Assembly: GCA_905221605.1 (NCBI GenBank)
Contig: CAJNDS010002124.1
Location: 248,496-312,495 of the forward strand
Direction of reading: 5' to 3'
Source of the DNA: Symbiodinium natans
Lineage: Eukaryota; Sar; Dinophyceae; Suessiales; Symbiodiniaceae
Length of the DNA: 64,000 nucleotides
Position numbers and translations under genes: made by a program. Below the pieces are notes generated by a model. That model was given only the letters and a program-made list of their open reading frames with translations. It had not been told where the DNA came from and did no database searches. This document shows, piece by piece, positions 49,631 through 58,813 of this stretch. The stretch's first letter is position 1, and each line of letters opens with the position of its first letter.

Positions 49631-50504
49631 GAAGGCGAGAGCCATAAGCCACCAGTGCAAGTCTTTGTGGGCATGTGGTTTAGGGTTTAGGGTTTAGGGG
49701 GTTGAGGGTTTATTTGAGGTTTGAGGGTTAATCTCGGGTGTATTTAAGGCTTGTTGTGGTTTAGTTTAGGGTTCAGGTGTATTGGGGCTTGTTTTAGCAG
49801 CAAGCTTTGCAACACTTCAAGAAAATCGGCAAGGACGATGCGAAGCAGTGCGGATCCTAACTTGTATGTGGAGACCAGAACCGATTCCATGCTACAGTGT
49901 GCTACAGCCGCTCCAAGGCAATAAAGGGTTTAGGGTTTAGGGTTAGGGTTTAGGGTTCAGGGTTCAGGGTTTAGGGTTTAGGGTTTAGGGTTTAGGGTAC
50001 CTGAGCCAACTCGCTGTGACAAGCATTAAAGGATGGCGGGATGATGCGAGTCCCTGCGAGATAGTCTGGATGCCATTGTTACATGCTCAGGTCATCTAAG
50101 TCTTGTGCAATAGGAGCCCTAAACCCCAAACCCCAAACCCCAAACCCCAAACCCAAAACCCTACACCCTACACCCTAAACCCTAAACCCCTAAACCCTAA
50201 ACCCTAAACCCTAAAGGGATCAGCAAGCCGTGCCCTGCCTGCGGCTGACAGCTGACCTAGGGATTGAGACCAGCTAAGGTGGCCGGGGTGAGAAATTTCG
50301 TGAAACGGTGTTGCGGTTTAGGGTTTAGGGTTTGGGGTTTTGGGTTTCGGGATTGAAATCTCCCGGCCTGGCAAGGTGAAGAGCTACACCCACGACTGCG
50401 TCGGTGGCGGATATTAGGACCTTGGTGTCCGGATTCTGGCTGTAGGGGCTTTGCAAGAAATTAGGACCCCAAAACCAAAAGCCTTCCAAACATAAACCAT
50501 ACAC

Positions 50505-50690
50505 CCTAAACCCTAAACCCTAAACCCTGAACCCTGAACCCTGAACCCTGAACCCTGAACCCTGAACCCTGAACCCTGAACCCTGAACCCTGAACCCTGA
50601 ACCCTGAACCCTGAACCCTAAACCCTAACCCTAAACCCTAAACCCTGAACCATCCTAAACCCTAAACCCTAAACCCTAAACCCTAAGCCC
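50505..50690 (-). repeat. CCCTGAA block within CCCTAAA
   Basis: About 13 CCCTGAA units, then CCCTAAA. Confidence 0.92.
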
Positions 50691-50819
50691 TACCCGAGAG
50701 CCCCTTGGCCCACAAGCTTAGACCCTAAAGCCCTACCCTAAACGCCTAAACCCCAAACACCCCAAACCCTCAACCTTACCCCGAACCCTTAAATCTTAAA
50801 CCCTAAACCCTAGGCCCTC

Positions 50820-50889
50820 AGCCCCAAACCCCAAACCCCAAACCCCAAACCCTAAACCCTAAACCCTAAACCCTAAACCCTAAACCCTA
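50820..50889 (-). repeat. CCCCAAA/CCCTAAA array, LTR insertion site (left half)
   Basis: The array continues as 59696-59770 on the other side of the LTR element, so the element split one array. Confidence 0.88.
50885..50889 (+). repeat. Possible 5-bp target-site duplication (left)
   Basis: CCCTA before the 5' LTR; the same five bases follow the 3' LTR at 59696-59700. Ambiguous because the target is itself a CCCTAAA array. Confidence 0.45.
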
Positions 50890-51168
50890 TGCGGAGCTGC
50901 AATTGGTATTGTAGAAAGGAGTTAGTGTTGGAAGTTGAAAGGGTTAATGAACCCGTAAACCATGTTTGGCTCAAGGATGGCCAGTCCGTCCAAAGAAAAA
51001 AGTCCGTGTTTGGGAGTGAGGGTTGGGTTAGTGCCCCTCTACTTGTGTAAGGGTGCCCCTTCCTTGTTGCTCTTATCCGTGTTCTTGGTTGTTTCTTGGT
51101 TCGATCTGGGAAATATAAGTTCAGGGCGATTAGGGGAGTTGATTTCCTTCCTTGGTTGTCCCCCCGTA
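50890..51168 (+). repeat. 5' LTR
   Basis: 279 bp, TG...TA ends, matches 59417-59695 at all but one position. Contains a spliced-leader-like stretch at 50953-50975 and a short open frame from the ATG at 50976 encoding a hydrophobic segment (SLLLLSVFLVVSWF). Confidence 0.93.
50953..50975 (+). other. Spliced-leader-like sequence in 5' LTR
   Basis: CCGTA, two bases, then CCATGTTTGGCTCAAG. The dinoflagellate spliced leader is CCGTA, one base, then CCATTTTGGCTCAAG (from memory). An ATG follows two bases later (GGATGGCC). A second copy is at 59480-59502. Confidence 0.7.
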
Positions 51169-51180
51169 GGTTATGAGCCC
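51169..51180 (+). other. Primer-binding site (half-tRNA initiator Met)
   Basis: GGTTATGAGCCC abuts the end of the 5' LTR. Its complement GGGCTCATAACC is the anticodon arm (CAT anticodon) of initiator tRNA-Met, so priming by a cleaved tRNA half is likely. Confidence 0.65.
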
Positions 51181-51211
51181 AAATTAGGTTCCCTGCGGGG
51201 ATCAAGAAGCA

Positions 51212-54200
51212 ATGCCTTCTCCGAAGCGATGGCTCCAACTTGCCTCGGATGGTGGACAAGATGGTGGAGCTGGAAATGGTGCAGCTGAGTCTCTGGGTGA
51301 AAGATCGGTGTTGGAAGAGGTGATTCCCGGCGCTGAAGAACATCTGGAAGAGGCCTTGGTTGCAGAAAGCCCCAATGTGGGTATGAATCCCAATGGGGAT
51401 ATGGTTAGCAATGCTGAAGCTGAAGGACGTGCTGTTTCTGTATCGCCAAAGCCTGGTGAGAAAAGGAACTGGGACGCGACTGGTGGTATAGATCGTGAAA
51501 TGGAGGTGACTGTTTTACGAGTGTTGCACAAACACGGGTATCAGCCGTCGTCTTCGACTTCGGGTCGAATGGTAGACCAAGAGTCTCAGACCGATCTGAT
51601 TGGAGAAGTGCTGCAAGCGGCCAGGAGGCCTCTGAACAAGATCAAAAGGGATCCATCTTCGAGTTCCCAAGGTGGTGGAAGCGGTCATGAACAGAAGGGT
51701 GCGGACAGCTTTGAAGCTGCGCCTGCTGCTGGATACGCCATGGGGGAGGAGGAGATCCTACAGATGGAGGCTGAGAGGTTGCGACAGTTGTCCGAAGAAG
51801 AGGACGAGATGCGACAGGTCTCTGAAAGGGATGGTTTTCGGAAAGACGAGCATCTGATCAAAGCGTGCGATGGGACAACGTGGGAAAGGCACCTCCATGA
51901 AGATGGGAGACAATATTATTACTGCCTGGATACGCAGGAAAGCAAGTGGACATTGCCGGTGGTAGGTGAAAAGATGAAGAGTGACGAGGTGGTTGGGTCT
52001 CCTTCGGGCAATGAGCTGGAAATGGAGGCGGCACGGGATTCTTCATCCTCTACTCCGAAGACTGAGTCTACGAGGGCATTCCAGGGTAGTGTAAATAGTT
52101 TAGGTGAAAAAGATTTTTCCTCTGCTATCAGGGATAGCGGTCCTAGGGCTGGTGGTGACGCCTTGACCTCGGGTTCTCCTGATGAGGAGGAGATTCCTGG
52201 AAACCGAACAGACATCGCTGGAGCTCAACATCTGGATCGGGAAGGAATGGGAGCACTTTCTGAGGGTGTGGCAGCGGTGGAATCGGTAGGTCCAGAAGAA
52301 AAGATTCCCAATGTGGAGATCGGAACTGTGTCGGCTGCAGAAGATCGAGTGGTGGATGTGGTACCTGTCGTTCAGGAATGTGGTCCTGGAGATTTGGAAG
52401 ACGGAGGGAAAAGGTCGTGTGTTGCGACTGAGGAGGTCTCTTCGTTTGGTGCCAAGGTTCCTGCCATTCAAAGGGAAAAAGAAGCTTCTGGAATAGCTGG
52501 AGACACAGAAGATCTGAAAAATGAGGCCTGGAGCGCCAATGATGCGCGGGTCGATGCGCCAGATATTACCTGGAGTGCGAAGGAAGCACGGGTTGAGGTG
52601 CATATGGTGTTACGTTCCACGGGCGACTGCAACAATGGGGCGCAGGTCTCCGCAGCAGCTGATGATGGAGGTTCACAGGTGGACGCACTGGTGCAACCTG
52701 AAGTTAGCCGCGAGGAACGAAATGACAAGGGCTACACCGGAGCCAATGAGGCAGCTGTGGTCAATGATGGTGGAAATTCTCCTTTGGAAGCCATGGAACC
52801 AAAGGAGCCTGCGGTGGAAGAAAGCGTGCCTGCCGTGGATGATCGACTCAATTGCCCTGCAGTGGAGGAAGATTTGCCTGCTGCAGAAGGTGTGACAAAG
52901 GACTCCAATGATGGGTCCACTCCCATGAAGGGAGAAGTGTTGCCGTCTGGAAGTTCGCCGGAAGTCGACACCGAGCGAATTACAGCAGATGAGGCAAAGC
53001 CTTTGGCGGAGAAAAAGAGAGGTCCTGAAGTCCAGGAGCACAAAAAAGATGAGCTTGTGGGACTCGTGGAGCAGGACGAGCAGTGTGACTCAAAGGTGAA
53101 AACAAAGGATGCGCCAGGAGCCGATGATACAGAGGTGGTTTCTGAAGAGCACGCAAAGAAAGTGCCCCGAGCGGGAGCCTTGGAATCACCTGGGACACAT
53201 TGCTATCAAGAGGGAGATGAGATCATGGGTCTAGTGCGCTGCATCAATGGGTATGGAGCCTTTTTGGACCTTGGTGATTTGAATGTATTGATTCCTGCAG
53301 AAGGGAACAATACGTGTCATTTCAGATTTGGTGATACTGTCAATGGAACAGTGAAACTAGTGGAAGATGATGGTACCATAATCTTGGACACCTTTCTGGT
53401 TTTGGAAGAGGACGTGGAGGACTCTTCCTCAACGCTGCGGAAGTGGAAACCCAGCGGCTGGAGTACGTGGTGGACGAATTCATGGTATGTTGGTCAGTGG
53501 TACCGAGATTCCAACGGTCAATGGGACTGGAAACAGGAGGAAGAGCAATCCGATGAGGAGCTTGTGGTACAGGAGTTATCCTCTGAAGAACGAGAAGAAA
53601 GACAACTTTATGGAGAAAAGATCTACAAAGCTCTTCTGGAGAATGGAAACGAAGAGGAAGCCTATGTTGGCAAAATTACAGGGATGCTGTTGGGTCGCCC
53701 GATGGAAGATTTACAGGAGTGTGTTGCAGATCAGGCATTCCTCAATGCGGAAGCTCGGCGCGCGTATGGCATCTTGCAAAATGGTGGTTGGAAGCCTGAT
53801 GGTACAGAAAGCACAGGCTTGGGGGAGTTAACCACTTTTTCCCGAAAACAGTACCACAACGCGCTTTTCGAACTGGCATGCAAAAAAAGGAGATTTTCTC
53901 GACCAGTTGTGGGTGAAGCGGTGGCAACGGTGCTGAATCAAGGGGAAGATGAGTTTTGGAACGCGCTTTGGTTGGACACCAAGCTATTTTTGCAGGAGCT
54001 TGATGGTGCAGTGCAATCCATGAGCAAAAGGGAGAACAAGCCAATGGAAGCCTACATGGACCCTGACCAGTACAAAAAGGCTTACATGACACCAAAGACT
54101 GTGTTGTCACCTGGTTACAGCAAGCTGTGCAAGTTCTTCAATCGGGGAAGGTGTCGCAATGGTGATGAGTGTTCCTATGAGCATCGTCGTTATGGTGAAG

Positions 54201-55279
54201 GTTGGCCAGGAGGAGGGTCAACTGATCCAAAGAATAGCCAAGAAGCTGATGATGAGGATGGGAACATCGGTGACCCTCCCACAGAGGAAGGTACAGTGGA
54301 TGAGGCACAGCAGGAGCGGGAGGATTTAGCCTTCCGGGCCAAGTACAATTTTGGCAAAGGTGCATCAAAGGGTGAGCCTACGTCGGGTGAGCCAAAAGGT
54401 CGGCTGTGTCTGTATTACAATCAAGGTGGTTGTAAATATGGGACTGCATGCAGGTACCTTCACAACGATGACATAGCATTGGAAGGGACTTGGGAGCCCG
54501 GCAAATCTTGGGACAATGCTTCCAGGAAGTCACTAAGGGACGCAGGGTTCCACAATTGCTGTTTCGATTATTACCTCCGAGGACGTTGCCGGAAAGGGTT
54601 AAATTTCTGCAAGTACTCCCATGACGAGATGTCAGAGGAGCGGCTGTCGCTCCTGAAACACTTGGTACAGGTGGCCAATCAGGTCCGGTTTGAAAAAGAG
54701 AGAGGATGGGAGATTACGGATAGAAGCACGTTTCAGCCGCCTGCAAGTGGGGGAGCTGAATCTTCCTCATCCTCGGCGCCGAGAGCACTGCAAATGACCA
54801 ATGTGTCACAAAAAGATGGTGAAAAAGGTACTCTGGATGAAGCAGAAGCTGATGAACAAAAGAATTCAGTGGCTGCATCCACTGGTACTCAGCTTCAAAA
54901 TCCGGAGGAGCCAATTGAAAATTGGATGGCTCGCAACGCACACCTGTGGGTGTATACCCCTCATGTAAGTGAGGTGATGATTACGCTTGGTGTGACCAAT
55001 GTGTCGGACTTGCAAGAGTTCATCTTTGTGGAAGATTTGGTTGACAAAGGGATCAACAAAGTGACCGCATGCAAAATTCTGCAATTGGTGGGTGATGTCC
55101 GATATCGGCCGGGAGGACCGGAAAAGGCAGTTCCTTCTGATGCGTCTGTACGGGTACAACAATCTTCTGGGAACAAAGGGACTGGAAGAGCGGCGGTGCG
55201 AACCCTCACTCAGGTGCGTGAAGCTGAAGACTCCGGTGCAAAAACCTATGCCGAGAGGCTCCTATCGGGAGCTTTTTGA
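51212..55279 (+). CDS. LTR element ORF1: WW, S1, three CCCH fingers, SAM-like end (1355 aa)
   Basis: Starts at the first ATG after the primer site. Residues 1-215 acidic. About 220-250 a WW domain (TTWERH...YYYCLDTQESKWTLP). About 430-660 Glu-rich, with AWSAN and ITWS repeats shared with 34820-35560. About 668-730 an S1/OB-like RNA-binding domain (GLVRCINGYGAFLDLG). CCCH fingers near 972-990 (C-x7-C-x5-C-x3-H), 1066-1084 (same spacing) and 1116-1138 (C-x8-C-x6-C-x3-H). About 1234-1295 a SAM-like helical region (HVSEVMITLGVTNVSDLQEF). By position it is the Gag-like protein, with RNA-binding domains instead of a CCHC knuckle. It overlaps ORF2 by 188 bases in a different frame. Confidence 0.82.
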   Translation: MPSPKRWLQLASDGGQDGGAGNGAAESLGERSVLEEVIPGAEEHLEEALVAESPNVGMNPNGDMVSNAEAEGRAVSVSPKPGEKRNWDATGGIDREMEVTVLRVLHKHGYQPSSSTSGRMVDQESQTDLIGEVLQAARRPLNKIKRDPSSSSQGGGSGHEQKGADSFEAAPAAGYAMGEEEILQMEAERLRQLSEEEDEMRQVSERDGFRKDEHLIKACDGTTWERHLHEDGRQYYYCLDTQESKWTLPVVGEKMKSDEVVGSPSGNELEMEAARDSSSSTPKTESTRAFQGSVNSLGEKDFSSAIRDSGPRAGGDALTSGSPDEEEIPGNRTDIAGAQHLDREGMGALSEGVAAVESVGPEEKIPNVEIGTVSAAEDRVVDVVPVVQECGPGDLEDGGKRSCVATEEVSSFGAKVPAIQREKEASGIAGDTEDLKNEAWSANDARVDAPDITWSAKEARVEVHMVLRSTGDCNNGAQVSAAADDGGSQVDALVQPEVSREERNDKGYTGANEAAVVNDGGNSPLEAMEPKEPAVEESVPAVDDRLNCPAVEEDLPAAEGVTKDSNDGSTPMKGEVLPSGSSPEVDTERITADEAKPLAEKKRGPEVQEHKKDELVGLVEQDEQCDSKVKTKDAPGADDTEVVSEEHAKKVPRAGALESPGTHCYQEGDEIMGLVRCINGYGAFLDLGDLNVLIPAEGNNTCHFRFGDTVNGTVKLVEDDGTIILDTFLVLEEDVEDSSSTLRKWKPSGWSTWWTNSWYVGQWYRDSNGQWDWKQEEEQSDEELVVQELSSEEREERQLYGEKIYKALLENGNEEEAYVGKITGMLLGRPMEDLQECVADQAFLNAEARRAYGILQNGGWKPDGTESTGLGELTTFSRKQYHNALFELACKKRRFSRPVVGEAVATVLNQGEDEFWNALWLDTKLFLQELDGAVQSMSKRENKPMEAYMDPDQYKKAYMTPKTVLSPGYSKLCKFFNRGRCRNGDECSYEHRRYGEGWPGGGSTDPKNSQEADDEDGNIGDPPTEEGTVDEAQQEREDLAFRAKYNFGKGASKGEPTSGEPKGRLCLYYNQGGCKYGTACRYLHNDDIALEGTWEPGKSWDNASRKSLRDAGFHNCCFDYYLRGRCRKGLNFCKYSHDEMSEERLSLLKHLVQVANQVRFEKERGWEITDRSTFQPPASGGAESSSSSAPRALQMTNVSQKDGEKGTLDEAEADEQKNSVAASTGTQLQNPEEPIENWMARNAHLWVYTPHVSEVMITLGVTNVSDLQEFIFVEDLVDKGINKVTACKILQLVGDVRYRPGGPEKAVPSDASVRVQQSSGNKGTGRAAVRTLTQVREAEDSGAKTYAERLLSGAF

Positions 55280-57524
55280 TAAGGTCAGGTACCGTGATGG
55301 TTGGACGCTTGCGCAGAGGTCTCCGTTGTGCGTACAGAAGCTGCGGTTGGTGGGAGTTGGAATGCCGCCGGTGAATCCACCAACAAAAAAGTATCGGTCA
55401 AGATCAAACCCTGTGAGAAGGGGAAGGCCCTTGCTGGACAAAAAACAGGTGCGACAGGTGCCACGCTCTCGGTCACAACGACGAGTGCAACCGGCGGAAG
55501 TGGTGGAAAAGCCGAAGCCACTGGAACTGAAGCCTCGTGGTGGGTTGTCGTATCGGTTCAGCAGAGCGTGGGCAGATGTGGTGGATGATGATGAACAGGC
55601 GGAGGCCTTGGTCTCGTATGCCGCTTCCTCAAGCGATTCAAGCGAAGAGGAGACCAATGCCGTACAACGCCTGAAGGAAATCTTTTTGCAAGAAAGGGAT
55701 TCACAGAGAACTGCGAATCGTGGCAATGTTCCGCAAAGTGGTTCTTCAGGCTCCAATGACGGGCCGAAAAAATCGGTTCACCTTGGCGAAGGGCGCGACA
55801 AAGCGTCGCGGGGGGAGACCCGCCAAGAAGTGACTTCACAAGTTTTTTCGCTACCACAACCTTCTCGTCGAGCTGAACGGTCTCAAAAAAGAGCAAGGGA
55901 TGGTTCAGTTATGGTTGGTTCGCTGGCGGTGGGCTCCACGGATGAGGTTTTACCTGGGCAAGGTGTTGCTGGACAGGTGAATGTCTCTGAAAGCGCTCAA
56001 GTTCTTCCTGGGCAAGAAGTGGCTGGACAGGAGACGGCGCCGGAAGGAGCAGTACAGATTTCTGGCGAGGAGACTGACCAAAAAGAAGGAGAAGGTGGGA
56101 GCAATGACCTCCGTGGTGATGATGCGAAGATATTGGATGGTGGTCCGGTGAGGAGTGACCTTCAGCAATTGCTGGTTAAAGGCCTTCTGACTCGGATTTA
56201 TTGGAAGGTTGCAGTTGGCAAGTTGCCGGTGGGGCAAAGAGACTGCCAAAAAGGGTCCAATAAGATGGATCGAAATTTGGTTATTAGCATGTCATCCGAG
56301 GGTGCAAGCGAACAGGATGAGAACCTGGCACTGGAGGACGATGCTGATCAGTCAATGGGTGACGGTGCGATGGTTGTTCTGGTGTATGATCCAAGGACGC
56401 TGATTCAGTCGCCAACAACTGATTGGGTTATGCGTCGCGGTCTTACCGATCGTTCCGTCTGGCCAGCAATGGCGTACATGGCACAGAGGATATGTGCTGA
56501 AATGGTTCAAGTGGATGAAATGAATGCCCAGCTAGGGACTGGAGCACTCCTTTTTCAAAGGAGAGATCAAGGACATTATACTGACCTGCATCATTCGTTC
56601 CATGACAACCCGTGCTTGCCGGCGGTGGGGAATTATCCTCTTTCAGTGATGGGTGCCTTGTTGTCTCCTGGTCTGGAAGGGGAATTCAAGAATACTGACA
56701 AGTTTGGAACTGCTATGGAGGCAATTGCCTATGATTGGAGCCGCAGTCCAGGCATGGAAGTTCATATTGAACTTATGGCGAGGGTAGCCAAAATGGTTCA
56801 CCCATTCCTGAATCTGGGAGCCCAAGGGTCGGTGATGGTTTCGGAATTTCTCTGGCAGCGCGGGAGGGCTCGGTTGATGGAGTTCCTTCAAGCGGCGACT
56901 TGTGCGGACCAATTGGAGGCTCTCTGGAGAAGGATGGACGACGATGCTGATGAAGAGGTGGATCCTTCGACAGCGGTGCTGGAAGTTCTTGGACCAGAGG
57001 GTGCGGTGCTTGATCAAGGGAACAATGAATCCCTTATTCCCATTGAAGATGCTGGAGGTGAGACAAGTGGTGACACTGGAGGGGATGGCAAAGCGCCAGA
57101 AGTTTCTCCGGAAGAGGAGACATCCAGTGGGTCATCAAGACTGGCGGACACAAGGATTTTCTTGTGGTCAGTGTACTCCCGCGTGGCTTCGAATTTCTCT
57201 ATGCAGGACCGCACTACTGGTAAGATCTTTGACAGCACAAAAGGGTATCCTGGTGAAGGACCAAACAATGATGACAATCCTTCCTCTAAGGGGAACTTAC
57301 CCTGGATCTCGGAAGACTACCTCGACGAAGTGGTGTCAAAAAAGATGGAAAGGTCTTCAGATATGGATGGGTTTGTTCCGGGAAGTGAGGGACCATTGGA
57401 AAAGGTAGAGGTGGAGAATGTTACTGCCTCTAAAATTCTTATGGCTCTTTGGAAGAAGGGACATAGAGTTGGTTATAGGAGGTTGTGTCGTTTGAACGCA
57501 TCTGGTGCAAGGTTGGAGCAATGA
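55092..57524 (+). CDS. LTR element ORF2 (up to 810 aa), unknown
   Basis: Frame is +1 relative to ORF1. The first ATG is at 55092; the frame may instead be reached by frameshifting inside the overlap. N-terminal part basic (KKYRSRSNPVRRGR). Residues 120-400 Ser/Gly/Gln-rich with repeated VLPGQ-VAGQ motifs. Residues 400-630 look globular (MVVLVYDPRTLIQSP, then RICAEMVQVDEMNAQ and ARVAKMVHPFLNLG). No protease, integrase or polymerase motif is visible. The TGA at 57522-57524 overlaps an ATG at 57521 of ORF3. Confidence 0.7.
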   Translation: MMSDIGREDRKRQFLLMRLYGYNNLLGTKGLEERRCEPSLRCVKLKTPVQKPMPRGSYRELFDKVRYRDGWTLAQRSPLCVQKLRLVGVGMPPVNPPTKKYRSRSNPVRRGRPLLDKKQVRQVPRSRSQRRVQPAEVVEKPKPLELKPRGGLSYRFSRAWADVVDDDEQAEALVSYAASSSDSSEEETNAVQRLKEIFLQERDSQRTANRGNVPQSGSSGSNDGPKKSVHLGEGRDKASRGETRQEVTSQVFSLPQPSRRAERSQKRARDGSVMVGSLAVGSTDEVLPGQGVAGQVNVSESAQVLPGQEVAGQETAPEGAVQISGEETDQKEGEGGSNDLRGDDAKILDGGPVRSDLQQLLVKGLLTRIYWKVAVGKLPVGQRDCQKGSNKMDRNLVISMSSEGASEQDENLALEDDADQSMGDGAMVVLVYDPRTLIQSPTTDWVMRRGLTDRSVWPAMAYMAQRICAEMVQVDEMNAQLGTGALLFQRRDQGHYTDLHHSFHDNPCLPAVGNYPLSVMGALLSPGLEGEFKNTDKFGTAMEAIAYDWSRSPGMEVHIELMARVAKMVHPFLNLGAQGSVMVSEFLWQRGRARLMEFLQAATCADQLEALWRRMDDDADEEVDPSTAVLEVLGPEGAVLDQGNNESLIPIEDAGGETSGDTGGDGKAPEVSPEEETSSGSSRLADTRIFLWSVYSRVASNFSMQDRTTGKIFDSTKGYPGEGPNNDDNPSSKGNLPWISEDYLDEVVSKKMERSSDMDGFVPGSEGPLEKVEVENVTASKILMALWKKGHRVGYRRLCRLNASGARLEQ

Positions 57525-58813
57525 AATGTCCAATCAAAAGGGTGCAGAAGATTGGCACTAGAAAGGCCTTCATGAAGATGTTCAATGTTTTTGGATCGTC
57601 TCAGCATGGCTCAGGAGTTGGCGGAAAACCGATCATGAAGGTGGTAGGACCAAGGCCAGGTTTTCCAGCTGTACTCCAAGCACCAAATACTGATAGCACG
57701 TCGGGTGAAGGGAGCAGTCCCCAGGTACATGGCAATGTTCATGTAGAGCACAATCGCCCTATGGACCGGTATGAGGCAGAGCGCTTGGAGAAGAGGAAGA
57801 AGGGTTTCTGCTATTGGTTCGGCAAGGGGAAAGATCGCTGCAAATTCGGTGACGACTGCAAATTCATCCATTCCGAAGATGATGTGGTGCTACATTCATA
57901 TTGGTGCAAATACTATGTGGCAGGGAGAGAATGTTTCGCTGGAAAGGATTGTGAGTTCTCGCATGATGCAACTGGTGTGAGGTGCGTCCAGTTTGCTCGG
58001 TCTGGGAAGTGTCGATTTGGTGACAGGTGTGTCTTCGAGCATGGTGTTCCGTTGGAAAAACAGAGGCCAAGGTCTCCAAGGACGCCCCCAAGGGATGGTC
58101 CAAGGAGAAAGTCTGGTGCAAATGGTGGAGAAAAGGAGATCTCTCCTGAACAGTTCGATGATGATGAGGAGGATTTTATGGTTTATGACGAAGAGACCAA
58201 GATGACGGAACTGTTGATGGAGGCGATTTCATTTCTCTCCGGTGGCAAGCCAGATTTGGCTCGAGCAGAGGCGGACCCATTGTTCAAACTCCTGAAGTTC
58301 ACTGGAGATGCTGACCAAATGGATCAAGTATGGGTTTCGTGGACCACTGAAATGTTGTCCGTGCTGGAACTTCTCGAAGTAGTGAAGTCGTATGAGGTTT
58401 CGCTCGCGGAGGTGGAAGAATGGGTCAATGACCTGAGGATATGGTATGAGCGAGCCAATTTGGGAGAGGAAAAGGATCCCAAAAGAGGTAAAAAGAGATC
58501 CCTAGAAAGGGAGTCCAGCAAGGATATTCCTGCCGAAAAAGGAGTGGTTGAGACTTCGGAGACGGAGGTTGCCGTTGAAGAAGAGAAGAAAAAGGTAAAA
58601 AGAAGAGGAAAGCTGCAGCTATCGAAGATCCTTACACTCTCATGGTTCCAAAGCCGAAGAAGATGCCGACGATCATTGAGAAGGGTGGATCAACATCCAA
58701 TGTGGTGGCTTCTGCAGTGGAAAAACCCTCGAAGACGCGCGCAAAGTCAAATGTCGGTGGAAAGACAAAGAAGAGGGAGAAAAGTCAGAGTCCCAAAAAA
58801 GGAGAGGTGGTAA
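57485..58813 (+). CDS. LTR element ORF3: three CCCH zinc fingers (442 aa)
   Basis: The frame opens at ATG 57485, but ATG 57521 overlaps the ORF2 stop (ATGA), suggesting reinitiation. Residues about 107-186 hold three fingers: CYWFGKGKDRCKFGDDCKFI..H (C-x9-C-x5-C-x3-H), CKYYVAGRECFAGKDCEFSH and CVQFARSGKCRFGDRCVFEH (both C-x8-C-x5-C-x3-H). An acidic, helical region follows (residues 220-345). After KKKVKRRGK, near nucleotide 58605, the reading becomes Arg-rich and unlikely, while the -1 frame is protein-like, so the true product probably shifts into ORF4. Confidence 0.74.
   Translation: MSFERIWCKVGAMKCPIKRVQKIGTRKAFMKMFNVFGSSQHGSGVGGKPIMKVVGPRPGFPAVLQAPNTDSTSGEGSSPQVHGNVHVEHNRPMDRYEAERLEKRKKGFCYWFGKGKDRCKFGDDCKFIHSEDDVVLHSYWCKYYVAGRECFAGKDCEFSHDATGVRCVQFARSGKCRFGDRCVFEHGVPLEKQRPRSPRTPPRDGPRRKSGANGGEKEISPEQFDDDEEDFMVYDEETKMTELLMEAISFLSGGKPDLARAEADPLFKLLKFTGDADQMDQVWVSWTTEMLSVLELLEVVKSYEVSLAEVEEWVNDLRIWYERANLGEEKDPKRGKKRSLERESSKDIPAEKGVVETSETEVAVEEEKKKVKRRGKLQLSKILTLSWFQSRRRCRRSLRRVDQHPMWWLLQWKNPRRRAQSQMSVERQRRGRKVRVPKKERW

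Noticed and set aside
51169..51180. tRNA gene
   Set aside because: Only the complement of one anticodon arm is present, placed as a primer-binding site; no other tRNA arms.
55092..57524. Reverse transcriptase or integrase in ORF2
   Set aside because: No YxDD, DTG/DSG or HHCC-D-D-E pattern could be seen in the translation.
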